DNA from: Amoeboradix gromovi
Taxonomy: Eukaryota; Sanchytriomycota; Sanchytriomycetes; Sanchytriales; Sanchytriaceae
Length of the DNA stretch: 28,809 nt
Assembly: GCA_018985225.1 (NCBI GenBank)
Contig: JADGIF010000042.1
Location: 1 to 28,809 of the forward strand
Direction of reading: 5' to 3'
The notes beneath the pieces are model-generated. The model was not told where the DNA came from. It made no database searches and worked only from the letters and a program-made list of their open reading frames with translations. Below, piece by piece: positions 8,811 through 16,117 of this stretch. Positions within the stretch are counted from its first letter, which is position 1, and every line of letters starts with the position of its first letter. The position numbers were made by a program, and so were the translations under genes.

Positions 8811-8843
8811 CCAAACTGAATTTTTAAAACACGGTTCATTGTA

Positions 8844-9302
8844 ATGTTCTTCATAATATGTCCAGGTTATCCACCTGTTGCATTTGATCAAAAAAGTGAG
8901 GTTGAATTTACTAGTTTGTTGCCAAGTTCAAATACATTTTGCGTTTTTGCGGATGTGATATTGGAGAATCAGTTCGCAAACGTACTTGTAAGATTAGATG
9001 AGTCCAATTGGGAACAGCTGGGAGTCCTAACGCCCAATAAATTAAGTGCATTCTTTAAAACCAAAGGATTAATTGTACAAGAAATAGGAATTCAGATACA
9101 GACAGGTATTCCACCATTGATTCAAGTTAACACGAACACTAGTTTAACTCTTACTAGCCATATAGCAAGAAGGTTGATAACGCATTTAGAGAACTATATT
9201 TCATCATTCTGTATTGCTGAAATGGTACCAATTTCAGTATTTCAAAATTGGATGACCACGGTGGAACACAAGTTGTCAAAGGATCCTAACTTCCTAGAAT
9301 AA
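8844..9302 (+). CDS. OPI10: Hikeshi/OPI10-family Hsp70 nuclear import carrier
   Basis: 152 residues, shorter than the usual 190-200. Hikeshi carries Hsp70 into the nucleus in stress; yeast OPI10 is its counterpart. The N-terminus MFFIICPGYPPV fits the family's MFG.I.PGRPV opening. QLGVLTPNKLSAFFK matches the 'LG.I.N.KPSAIFK' block. The C-terminus MVPISVFQNWMTTVEHKL-KDPNFLE fits the conserved 'P...l.KWy..F..kl..np.Fl' end. The stop is embedded in AATAAA (9298-9303). The short 5' gap holds AAAACACGG at 8826-8834, a motif also seen before the TBC and Sac1 genes. Confidence 0.85.
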   Translation: MFFIICPGYPPVAFDQKSEVEFTSLLPSSNTFCVFADVILENQFANVLVRLDESNWEQLGVLTPNKLSAFFKTKGLIVQEIGIQIQTGIPPLIQVNTNTSLTLTSHIARRLITHLENYISSFCIAEMVPISVFQNWMTTVEHKLSKDPNFLE

Positions 9303-9401
9303 ATAAGATAACCAAATGACATCAATTTATTAGTTGGGCTCAAGTAGTTCTTTGTCTCTTATATGGATTTGTTGATGCATTTCGTAAATCTAAAACCTAG
9401 A

Positions 9402-10217
9402 TTAGACCATAATTACCTCAATCATAGCCTTCAACTCTTCCAGCTTCTTAAAAGACTGCTGAATGTTTTCGTCCGCCAAACAGAATCTATTTTTTATTGT
9501 TTTAATTGCATCATCTGCAAATGACTGGATACTTTTTAAATATCGAAGTGCTAAATCGTGGTTGGTTAGTAATCTTTCATCTTTACCCTCCCTTTGAATT
9601 TTAGATACAAACTGCCTACGAATAGCTTCGCCCGGTAGATATAGTGGTTGAGCAACTCCGAAAGCCTTCATTGCTTCTGAATTGAACTTAGGGCGCTGAT
9701 GTACGGCAATTAGATCAGACTTTGTTAATTCTGGCACCTGTGCGTAATATCTTTCCGTGACGTCATGATTTATATGTTTGGGACACAGCCAGTTTTGAGG
9801 CTCAATTATAATTGGAGGAGTAACGCAGTCATGGTGATACCAATCCTTACAAACATAGCACTGAGTCATTCTGTTGTTTACCATGCCACCGCACGAACAA
9901 GCATAACACAATGTAAAATCATCTGGGGTCTTGCGACTGGTAGAAACAGAGCCTTCAATACCCCATTGCTCTATTTTTGACAGTTTCTGGATATAATTTG
10001 GTAATTTAAATGACTGCATTACTGGGATGCGAATCAAATCTGAAAAAAACCTGTTTTTAATCAATGGGACATGACGAGGACGGCACATTTCACACTTAAA
10101 ATGAGTTCCTACTTTGATATCGTTTAAGCATATTCGATGAAAAGACCTAGGGCATTCATCGCATTCTATTACGAGACCCGGTAAAAGACAGATTTCACAG
10201 TATTCATTGTTTCCCAT
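9402..10217 (-). CDS. RCO1: Double-PHD-finger protein, Rco1/PHF12-like
   Basis: 271 residues. PHD1 uses C7, C10, C19, C22, H27, C30, C42 and C45. PHD2 (about 104-148) ends W-L-C-P-K-H, like the WxCPNH ending of the second PHD in Rco1 and PHF12. Between them, FFSDLIRIPVMQSFKLPNYIQ parallels the 'L....P..F.LP..I' linker that binds the MRG subunit in that family. Rco1 belongs to the Rpd3S histone deacetylase complex, which suppresses transcription inside genes. The family assignment is by motif, and the protein is much shorter than yeast Rco1, lacking N-terminal extensions. Only 99 bp separate its stop from the converging Hikeshi gene. Confidence 0.72.
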   Translation of the reverse strand: MGNNEYCEICLLPGLVIECDECPRSFHRICLNDIKVGTHFKCEMCRPRHVPLIKNRFFSDLIRIPVMQSFKLPNYIQKLSKIEQWGIEGSVSTSRKTPDDFTLCYACSCGGMVNNRMTQCYVCKDWYHHDCVTPPIIIEPQNWLCPKHINHDVTERYYAQVPELTKSDLIAVHQRPKFNSEAMKAFGVAQPLYLPGEAIRRQFVSKIQREGKDERLLTNHDLALRYLKSIQSFADDAIKTIKNRFCLADENIQQSFKKLEELKAMIEVIMV

Positions 10218-10431
10218 AGCGAAAATTCGAAACGTAGGAAAGTGTGATAAAAGAAATAATGGGCCACTAGTTTATAAGATTAACAGACCTTGGAAGTTTG
10301 AATTTATAAAGAGTCGTCGGTTTTGGTGCTCTGGATACTTCAGTTAGGTGGCTTAAGTCATTCGATAGTCACGCGTTACCCATCTCTACAATGTTATCCA
10401 ATTAAACCAGCATAACGAGTGGTAAAAATAG

Positions 10432-10439
10432 TATAAATA
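10432..10439 (+). promoter_or_regulatory. TATA box of the small lysine-rich gene
   Basis: TATAAATA lies 32 bases before the ATG at 10464. A 5' UTR can then only be a few bases long. It is the clearest core promoter in front of a gene in this window. Confidence 0.6.
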
Positions 10440-10463
10440 GCAGTCCGTTCTTTCAGAGTCAAG

Positions 10464-10601
10464 ATGGCTAAAGGAGGAAATAAGCAAAAACAACAAAGTG
10501 AAAAACCAGCAGATGCACCAGTTGCTAATAAGACTGCTGCACCAGCTGAGAAGGCAGCAAAGGCTGAGAAGAAGGGAAAAGGTAAGCAACAAAAAGCTTA
10601 A
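10464..10601 (+). CDS. Small lysine/alanine-rich protein (45 aa)
   Basis: Starts MAKGGNKQKQQSEKP and ends KGKGKQQKA. It is highly basic and disordered, made of Lys, Ala, Gln and Pro. I do not recognise a family. The N-terminal part recalls the leader of ribosomal protein S25, but no S25 body follows. A TATA box before it and AATAAA at 10613-10618 after it support a real transcript. Alternatively a canonical-looking 74-nt intron (10582-10655: GTAAGC, TCTAAC, then a T-rich tract and TTTAG) could join it to a different 12-residue end. That would make it an unusually long intron for this window. Confidence 0.55.
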   Translation: MAKGGNKQKQQSEKPADAPVANKTAAPAEKAAKAEKKGKGKQQKA

Positions 10602-10875
10602 CTAGTATAGGTAATAAATCCATTGCACTCTAACATAACTTTTTTTCATTTTTAGCTATATCCTTAGAGTGGCCTTGCACTGTTACAAGCTAGAGAAAAA
10701 GTAAATTTTTTCTATGCATTCCTTCTTTTTCCATTAGTGCGAACACTTATTATCACCTTCTCTACCAACTTGGGGATGCATCATTGTTCAGTAGACTACC
10801 TCGACCTGAAGAATGCTGGAGTACACTCTTAAATATTTATTCACAACTACATCGTAGTGCACTCACTGGCGTAAA

Positions 10876-11082
10876 CTAGGACAGATATGTGAACGCGTGT
10901 TACAGCAATCTTCAGGTCTCTGGTTACCAGTATTGAAAGATCTGGGTAGAAAAGAAGAAGAAAGACAAAGAAGTTTTCACCAAGGCATATGTGGTATGAT
11001 ACGGGAACTGTTTGCTTGAGTAGATCAACGTTTTGAGAAATTGGTTTTAAAACATTTGTCTAGTTTTTGTGGAGTGTCCCAT
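10876..11082 (+). mobile_element. Tc1/mariner-like relic whose right end touches the IF-2 start codon
   Basis: Bases 10876-10918 read DRYVNACYSNLQV and match 1-43 with mostly synonymous differences. After about 140 unrelated-looking bases comes a right terminus (GTCTAGTTTTTGTGGAGTGT, then CCC) ending at 11080. The element is heavily deleted. The rest of the 479-base gap 10602-11080 (10620-10875) shows nothing I can name beyond AT-rich sequence with an intron-like acceptor at 10655. Confidence 0.5.
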
Positions 11083-12640
11083 GTCCCCAGCAATTACTTT
11101 ACTTCAGAAATCATTGTACAGATCGAGACCACCAATATGCTGTATTCTAGGGCACGTAGACCATGGTAAGTCAACCTTGATGGATTACTTAAAAAAGCAT
11201 GAAATCTCAAATAAAATTACTGAAAACGAATTTGGAGGAATTACTCAACATGTCGGATCTTTTGAAGTAAATTTAAAATCTTCAAAAGATAGGATCACAT
11301 TTCTAGATCTTCCTGGTCATTCAGCCTTTGAGGAAATGAGAAGTCGCGGTGCTAAGGGTGCAGATATTGGGATTCTGGTAATCGCTGCTGACGATGGATT
11401 TAAGGAGCAGTCTAGAAAAGCACTGGAGCATATAAGAAACTCAAATCTGCCTTTTATAGTTGCTTTGAATAAAGTTGATAAGCAAGGTTGCAATATCGCC
11501 AAAGTCAAGAGGCAACTTGTAGATAATGGTATAGAGCTTGAGGATTTTGGCGGCGACGTTCCATGCGTTGAAATAAGTGCCTTAAAAGGCACAAACATAC
11601 AACTTTTGGAAGAAAACATAATTGCATTAGCTGAACTACTAGAACTCAAAGAAGAGAAAAAATCATTTGAGGCTCTTGTTGTCGAATCTAAGATTAAAAA
11701 AGGTGTTGGTGCTGTTGCTACTTTGATTCCATTATCTGGAACCTTGAAAAAAGGAAACATCCTCTTTTGCTCCCAAAAGCTTTCTGAAAATCCCATTATC
11801 GGCAAGGTTCGGTCCATCGTTGGATTTTCTGGCAATTCTTTGGTATGTGCCGTTCCTTGTACCCCTGTTGAAGTAAGTGGTTGGAGAAGCCTTCCACCAG
11901 TTGGATCTAAAGTTGTGCATGTGAAGAGCGAGTCTCAGGCTAAGAAACTGTTCAAAGCTCTACAAGATCCTACAGTAATATCGGGTCCAACTGTTTCTGT
12001 TGATAAGAATGGTTGGATACAGATTCCTGTGATTCTGCGTTGCGATGTCGCTGGATCATTGGAAGCCGTTATAAATATGGTACATAAGCTTCCGCTATAT
12101 AGATATAAGGCCAATTGCAATATCGTCTCGGCCGAAGTGGGCGAAATTACCCAAAACGAGGTCAATTTAAGTAAGGAACTAAATGGTGCGTTATTAGGAT
12201 TTAATGTTCGCAAACCTTTGGCTCATTCTGATAACATATTCTCGTCCAATATAATTTATGATCTGGAGAACCAATTTAAGGAATGGATAATTAAAAACAA
12301 GTTACCGCTGCAAAAGAGAGAAACCGAAGTTGGAGTTGCCAAAGTGCTGCAATTATTCGATTACAATAAAAACCAGCCTAGCCAAAAGCGAATACTGGGG
12401 TCTGAAATCAAGCAAGGTTTAGCTAAATGCAAATCACAGGTCCAAGTGTTTAGAAATGACAAATTAGTCCTTACAGGTATACTCGATGAGTTGAAGCACC
12501 ACAAAAAAGTCATAGATAAAATTGAATCAGGCAAGCAATGCGGAATATCCCTCTCAGACTGCGACATACATGATGTCAGAGTAAACGACGAGCTACGAAT
12601 AATAGAAGTAGCGTTGATACCTGCAAATTTAAGTAAATGA
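11081..12640 (+). CDS. IFM1: Mitochondrial translation initiation factor IF-2
   Basis: 519 residues from the ATG at 11081. IF-2 is the GTPase that places initiator tRNA on the small mitochondrial ribosomal subunit. G1 is GHVDHGKST (24-32), switch I GGITQHVGSFEV, G3 DLPGH (76-80), G4 NKVD (130-133) and G5 SALKG (166-170). The C1 and C2 domains follow to the end. Only 17 residues precede the RPP-ICCILGHVDHGK core, so the long N-terminal region of most IF-2 proteins is absent. The short leader (TLLQKSLYRSR) could act as a targeting signal. The ATG directly follows the TGTCCC tip of a transposon end, so the 5' part of the gene may have been lost or replaced. It converges on Rqc2 with a 31-bp gap. 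Confidence 0.9.
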   Translation: MSPAITLLQKSLYRSRPPICCILGHVDHGKSTLMDYLKKHEISNKITENEFGGITQHVGSFEVNLKSSKDRITFLDLPGHSAFEEMRSRGAKGADIGILVIAADDGFKEQSRKALEHIRNSNLPFIVALNKVDKQGCNIAKVKRQLVDNGIELEDFGGDVPCVEISALKGTNIQLLEENIIALAELLELKEEKKSFEALVVESKIKKGVGAVATLIPLSGTLKKGNILFCSQKLSENPIIGKVRSIVGFSGNSLVCAVPCTPVEVSGWRSLPPVGSKVVHVKSESQAKKLFKALQDPTVISGPTVSVDKNGWIQIPVILRCDVAGSLEAVINMVHKLPLYRYKANCNIVSAEVGEITQNEVNLSKELNGALLGFNVRKPLAHSDNIFSSNIIYDLENQFKEWIIKNKLPLQKRETEVGVAKVLQLFDYNKNQPSQKRILGSEIKQGLAKCKSQVQVFRNDKLVLTGILDELKHHKKVIDKIESGKQCGISLSDCDIHDVRVNDELRIIEVALIPANLSK

Positions 12641-12671
12641 TTCACGCTAAAATATGTTTTGCGGTAGAGGT

Positions 12672-15161
12672 TTATTTTATGCTCTTGTTCTTTTGTTTTT
12701 TGGCTTTCGCAGTCGACTTTAATTTACGTTTAATACTTTCCAAGTTCGGAGCACTAACTTTGCACTTGTTAGGAATCGTCCTTATCATATCGTCTATGCT
12801 AAGTAGCCTTAATGCCTGCTTTTCAGACTCCTTTAAATCCTTATTCGCCAAAAACAATTGCATAGCAGTTTTGGCAGATTTTCCCTTTTTTTCTGTACCA
12901 GGCGTTAATTTTACTTTGTACTTGTAATTCTTCATTACATCATAGGGTGCGCAAACAGCTACTCCGAATTCGATTTCATCGGATTCTTGGATATCACCAA
13001 AAAGCTGATTTAAATTATTCGATTCCCCCATTTCAGCCTTGGCCTGAACTGCCTTTAATTCATCGTATTCCTCTTGACTTTTAGCAGGTACAAAATCTTT
13101 AGGCTCGGGCTCCTTGACAGGTGGTTGTATCAATTCTTGTGTTTTCTTCTCTGGTTTCTGAATTTCAAATTTCTCGCTTAATTTATCCATTTGATCTTCA
13201 TATTTTTTAATTTTCATCAACTTCAATTTGCTCTGTTTTTTCTTTTTGCTTTTGAATTTCTTGTTCTCTGTGACAGGCTCATCTACCTTTGTTTTAACTA
13301 CTTCAGGTTCTTTTGACACCTGATTTAAAGTGCTAGCTGCAAATACATTACTAATTGGTTCTGACTTGCTGGCTTCTTCTGTTTTAACAACTTGTGGCGT
13401 TATCATGTCCTGTTCCGCCTCGTTCTCCATTTCGTTTTCAGCCTCGTTCCTTGTAGTTTTCATTTTGAATATAACACCAAATCCCAGTACTAGTTGAGTA
13501 GGTGGCAAGTAATTTTTTTTCCCTCTAATCATAAATGACCCTGTTTTCAAAAATTCTCCACTTGGTGGTGTTATGCTTACTTGGCTTGGATAAACATAAT
13601 ATGCATTACACACTATCTTGGTTTCCCACGCTTTTGATAAGCAGACTGTAAAAGCACCCGCTTCTGCTACTGATCTGCTAGTATAAGACCCTTTACCTTT
13701 TAAAATGCAACTTGGACTGGTATTCGCGTCTGCATGCACGTATAAATCGCTATTAGTCATGTACCTCTTAACTAGCAGCTCATTTTGATGTGCATCTCTT
13801 CCTGCAATTACTAAATCTTTATCTGTTGTTATGAACCAATGAAACTTTTCAAACCAATAAACACTGCGTTTTTCTATTATTTGCTTGTCAACAAAGTAGG
13901 AGTCTATCTTTTCTTGCTCTTTATTTATTGACTTTTGGATGTGCTTTAAGCTTTTATCATAAGCTCCTAAAGTTCTTTTTAGTTTTTCAGAAGCTAATTT
14001 TTGTTTCGCATATAAATATTCAATATTTTGAAAAACTGTTTTATCCAAGAACAGGTCAACAGAAATGTTAACAATTGTGATGCTAACTGTTTTGTTAACA
14101 AAATTTAATTTATTAACCATATTGAGCTCCACAAACCTAGCTTTATCTAGTTCTAGCATGGTCTCAACCTTTTTCCAATCCATCCCAGTTGCAAGTGCCC
14201 CATTTACTAGTTCTAAGATTCTGGTTATATCTACCGTATGCTCTTGTATGCTTTCTGCATTTAAAGTGTACAACTTGATTTCGGCTTCCAGTTCAGCCAT
14301 TCTGCGTTGCTGGTCATCTTTAATGTCTTTGATCTTTTTGTTAAGATGCTGCTTCTGTGCGAGTTGCTTATGAACAACTTTACACTGCTCCATTTGGCTA
14401 AAGTATGTGTCCATTGCCAGCGAAATGGTGTCGAACTCATGCTCCACATAATTATCTAATTCAAGTGGAATGCTGGACACAGTATGCATATCATCTAGAG
14501 ACAACTGAGAAGAATAGTTAGAGTAGTATATGTAGCCACGAGTAGATGAGATAATTGAATTATTTAGACTTTTTATGAATTGAAAATTAGATAAATCAGT
14601 CAAATTTTTAATTATCATCTGGTTTATATCCTTGCCATAGTCATAGTTTGATAGAAACTTGGAATATACAGCCTTAGAAGGTGTTTCGTTACTAAACAAC
14701 TCTGTTAGTTCATTCGGGTCTGTAATGAAATGTAGTTCAGTTTTGGGAACTACAGGTTTAGTGGATTTTTCAGACTGATATTCATACAAAACCTCATTAT
14801 CCTTGTAAAATATCATATTTCCGCTACCATACAAGTCAATTCGAAGGATATAATTCAGATTAAAATGAATTTCGACTGTTCGGTCAAAGTTGACTTGTAA
14901 AATATCTAATACAATCCGATTGATAAGATGCTGTCTGAGTAAAATTTGTATTTGATGAGTTTTGAGATTGTTTGGTAAATCGTACTTGGTAAGATACATT
15001 TTATTGCCAATGTCGATTAATATTTTTGATTTGTCACTTAGTTTTATTAAAATAGTCTTGTTGGACAACGAGTACACAGAACTGACACGTTTGCCTACAG
15101 AGTGTTCTTTTAAAGGACCAACTACTTTATAAACGTCAATCAAAGAAAATTTGTGCTTCAT
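12672..15161 (-). CDS. RQC2: Rqc2/NEMF (Tae2), ribosome quality control factor
   Basis: 829 residues from the ATG at 15161. It binds stalled 60S subunits with peptidyl-tRNA, recruits the Ltn1 ligase and adds C-terminal Ala/Thr tails. The NFACT-N domain begins MKHKFSLIDVYK, with D9 conserved. D93-R94 (NFDRTVEIHF) matches the yeast D98-R99 pair needed for tail addition, so that activity is probably kept. Coiled coils lie at about 255-290 and 365-395. NFACT-R is at about 440-560 (DLYVHAD, GSYTSRSVAEAGAFTVCLSKAW). A charged Lys/Glu linker follows, then the C-terminal NFACT-C domain (about 720-775, VCAPYDVMKNYKYKVKLTPG). The stop lies inside AATAAA (12671-12676). NudC is 33 bp upstream on the same strand. 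Confidence 0.93.
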   Translation of the reverse strand: MKHKFSLIDVYKVVGPLKEHSVGKRVSSVYSLSNKTILIKLSDKSKILIDIGNKMYLTKYDLPNNLKTHQIQILLRQHLINRIVLDILQVNFDRTVEIHFNLNYILRIDLYGSGNMIFYKDNEVLYEYQSEKSTKPVVPKTELHFITDPNELTELFSNETPSKAVYSKFLSNYDYGKDINQMIIKNLTDLSNFQFIKSLNNSIISSTRGYIYYSNYSSQLSLDDMHTVSSIPLELDNYVEHEFDTISLAMDTYFSQMEQCKVVHKQLAQKQHLNKKIKDIKDDQQRRMAELEAEIKLYTLNAESIQEHTVDITRILELVNGALATGMDWKKVETMLELDKARFVELNMVNKLNFVNKTVSITIVNISVDLFLDKTVFQNIEYLYAKQKLASEKLKRTLGAYDKSLKHIQKSINKEQEKIDSYFVDKQIIEKRSVYWFEKFHWFITTDKDLVIAGRDAHQNELLVKRYMTNSDLYVHADANTSPSCILKGKGSYTSRSVAEAGAFTVCLSKAWETKIVCNAYYVYPSQVSITPPSGEFLKTGSFMIRGKKNYLPPTQLVLGFGVIFKMKTTRNEAENEMENEAEQDMITPQVVKTEEASKSEPISNVFAASTLNQVSKEPEVVKTKVDEPVTENKKFKSKKKKQSKLKLMKIKKYEDQMDKLSEKFEIQKPEKKTQELIQPPVKEPEPKDFVPAKSQEEYDELKAVQAKAEMGESNNLNQLFGDIQESDEIEFGVAVCAPYDVMKNYKYKVKLTPGTEKKGKSAKTAMQLFLANKDLKESEKQALRLLSIDDMIRTIPNKCKVSAPNLESIKRKLKSTAKAKKQKNKSIK

Positions 15162-15194
15162 TCGCAAGGAGGTTACAAGATGTGAGCTGAATGA

Positions 15195-15710
15195 CTACAA
15201 ATTTACTTTAGCATTTGAGAAGTCCATTTCCGGATGTAGTTTTTTGAATTTTTCCAGCATTTCGACCTTACTTTTTTCTTCTGAAGTTGGTTTTCCCATT
15301 TCTTTCTGACGCTGATCAAACATCATCTTTTCAACCATTGTTCTAGTATCACCATCTAAATCAGACAATTTAGAGTTCTCAGGCTCTAATTTTGTGGTGT
15401 CTATTTCTTCCATTCCTTTTAACACAGATGCCCACCATTTTTGTTTGTTCATCTTCTCCAATACTATGTCAACCGAAGTATAATCTTCATGACGTGAAAG
15501 AGTCCAGGTGCAACCATCAGACACCACCTTGTCGAAATATTCACCATTTAAAAATTCTTCGCCACAAACAAGTGCCTTCAGGTTGCCAACACCAATAAGA
15601 ATCTTAATATCACTTTTGCTTACTCCTTTTTTAGTTCTTATGCAAATACTTACCTCTTCTAGCGTCTGAGTCCATGAACAGTTTGCAGAAATTTGAAAAG
15701 TTTGAGTCAT
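15195..15710 (-). CDS. nudC: NudC, nuclear distribution protein C
   Basis: 171 residues. NudC is a co-chaperone that stabilises dynein regulators such as LIS1 and supports nuclear migration. The CS (p23-like) domain covers residues 10-100 (CSWTQTLEEV near its start, KQKWWASVLKG near its end). The C-terminus carries the family hallmarks ENSKLSDLDGDTRTMVEKMM, FDQRQKEMGKPTSEE and HPEMDFSNAK. As in filamentous fungi, it lacks the long N-terminal region of animal NudC. The frame runs back to a TTG at 15734, but the first ATG is 15710. A transposon terminus of the TGGGACA family lies 17 bases upstream. Confidence 0.92.
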   Translation of the reverse strand: MTQTFQISANCSWTQTLEEVSICIRTKKGVSKSDIKILIGVGNLKALVCGEEFLNGEYFDKVVSDGCTWTLSRHEDYTSVDIVLEKMNKQKWWASVLKGMEEIDTTKLEPENSKLSDLDGDTRTMVEKMMFDQRQKEMGKPTSEEKSKVEMLEKFKKLHPEMDFSNAKVNL

Positions 15711-16117
15711 ACGGAGATGATACAAATGGGACAAAGAATGTAAAAATTAGACGATAATATGTCCCGTATTTTGTCATCTAGAGATTAGTGAAGAGCTCTA
15801 ATATCAAAGCATCTCTGCCGGCTATATATCTCACTGTTTTCCAAGGACATTCGTCGAACTGAAGATTGGTTTGTTATCTTTACAGCTTTTGGATGAGAGC
15901 GCGTATCAAACTTTTTGTTTTCATGCAATATTAAATAGATGTAGTCCAGATGTTTATTGCAACTGTAGCCAAATTTGCACAGATTCAGCGTTGTCCACTG
16001 TACTCGTCATCTTTAGCAAGGACGAGCTGACCAACAGCTCAGTAGCACACCGTACTTATGTAATAAACAGCACAGAATAAACTCATTGTTGTTGATCTTC
16101 TAGGAGCCCTGCTTCAA
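15711..16117. other. Divergent promoter region between NudC and the UNC13-like gene
   Basis: A 407-base gap. Next to NudC it holds a tiny inverted-repeat remnant (15727-15765). A TATATATC sequence near 15821-15830 could serve the UNC13-like gene. A 69-codon open stretch at 15871-16080 lacks an ATG start and resembles nothing I know. I see no RNA gene. Confidence 0.4.
15727..15765. repeat. Fused transposon tips upstream of NudC
   Basis: TGGGACAAAGAATGTAAAAA followed by TTAGAC matches the element left end at 4156 in about 20 of 26 positions. Just 20 bases later an opposite tip (ATATGTCCC) closes it. It looks like an element deleted down to its ends, or a solo miniature. Confidence 0.4.

Noticed and set aside
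9775-10074. TGGGACA sequences inside the PHD gene
   Set aside because: They encode conserved parts of the protein (the CPKH end of PHD2 and the linker after PHD1) and lack the rest of the transposon end.
11317-11835. Open frame of 172 codons on the minus strand
   Set aside because: Entirely antisense to the conserved GTPase domain of IF-2; composition is that of a mirror frame and it matches nothing.
15871-16080. 69-codon open frame upstream of the UNC13-like gene
   Set aside because: Begins with TTG, has no ATG, no poly(A) signal in the nAA TAA A form used by real neighbours, and no recognisable sequence.
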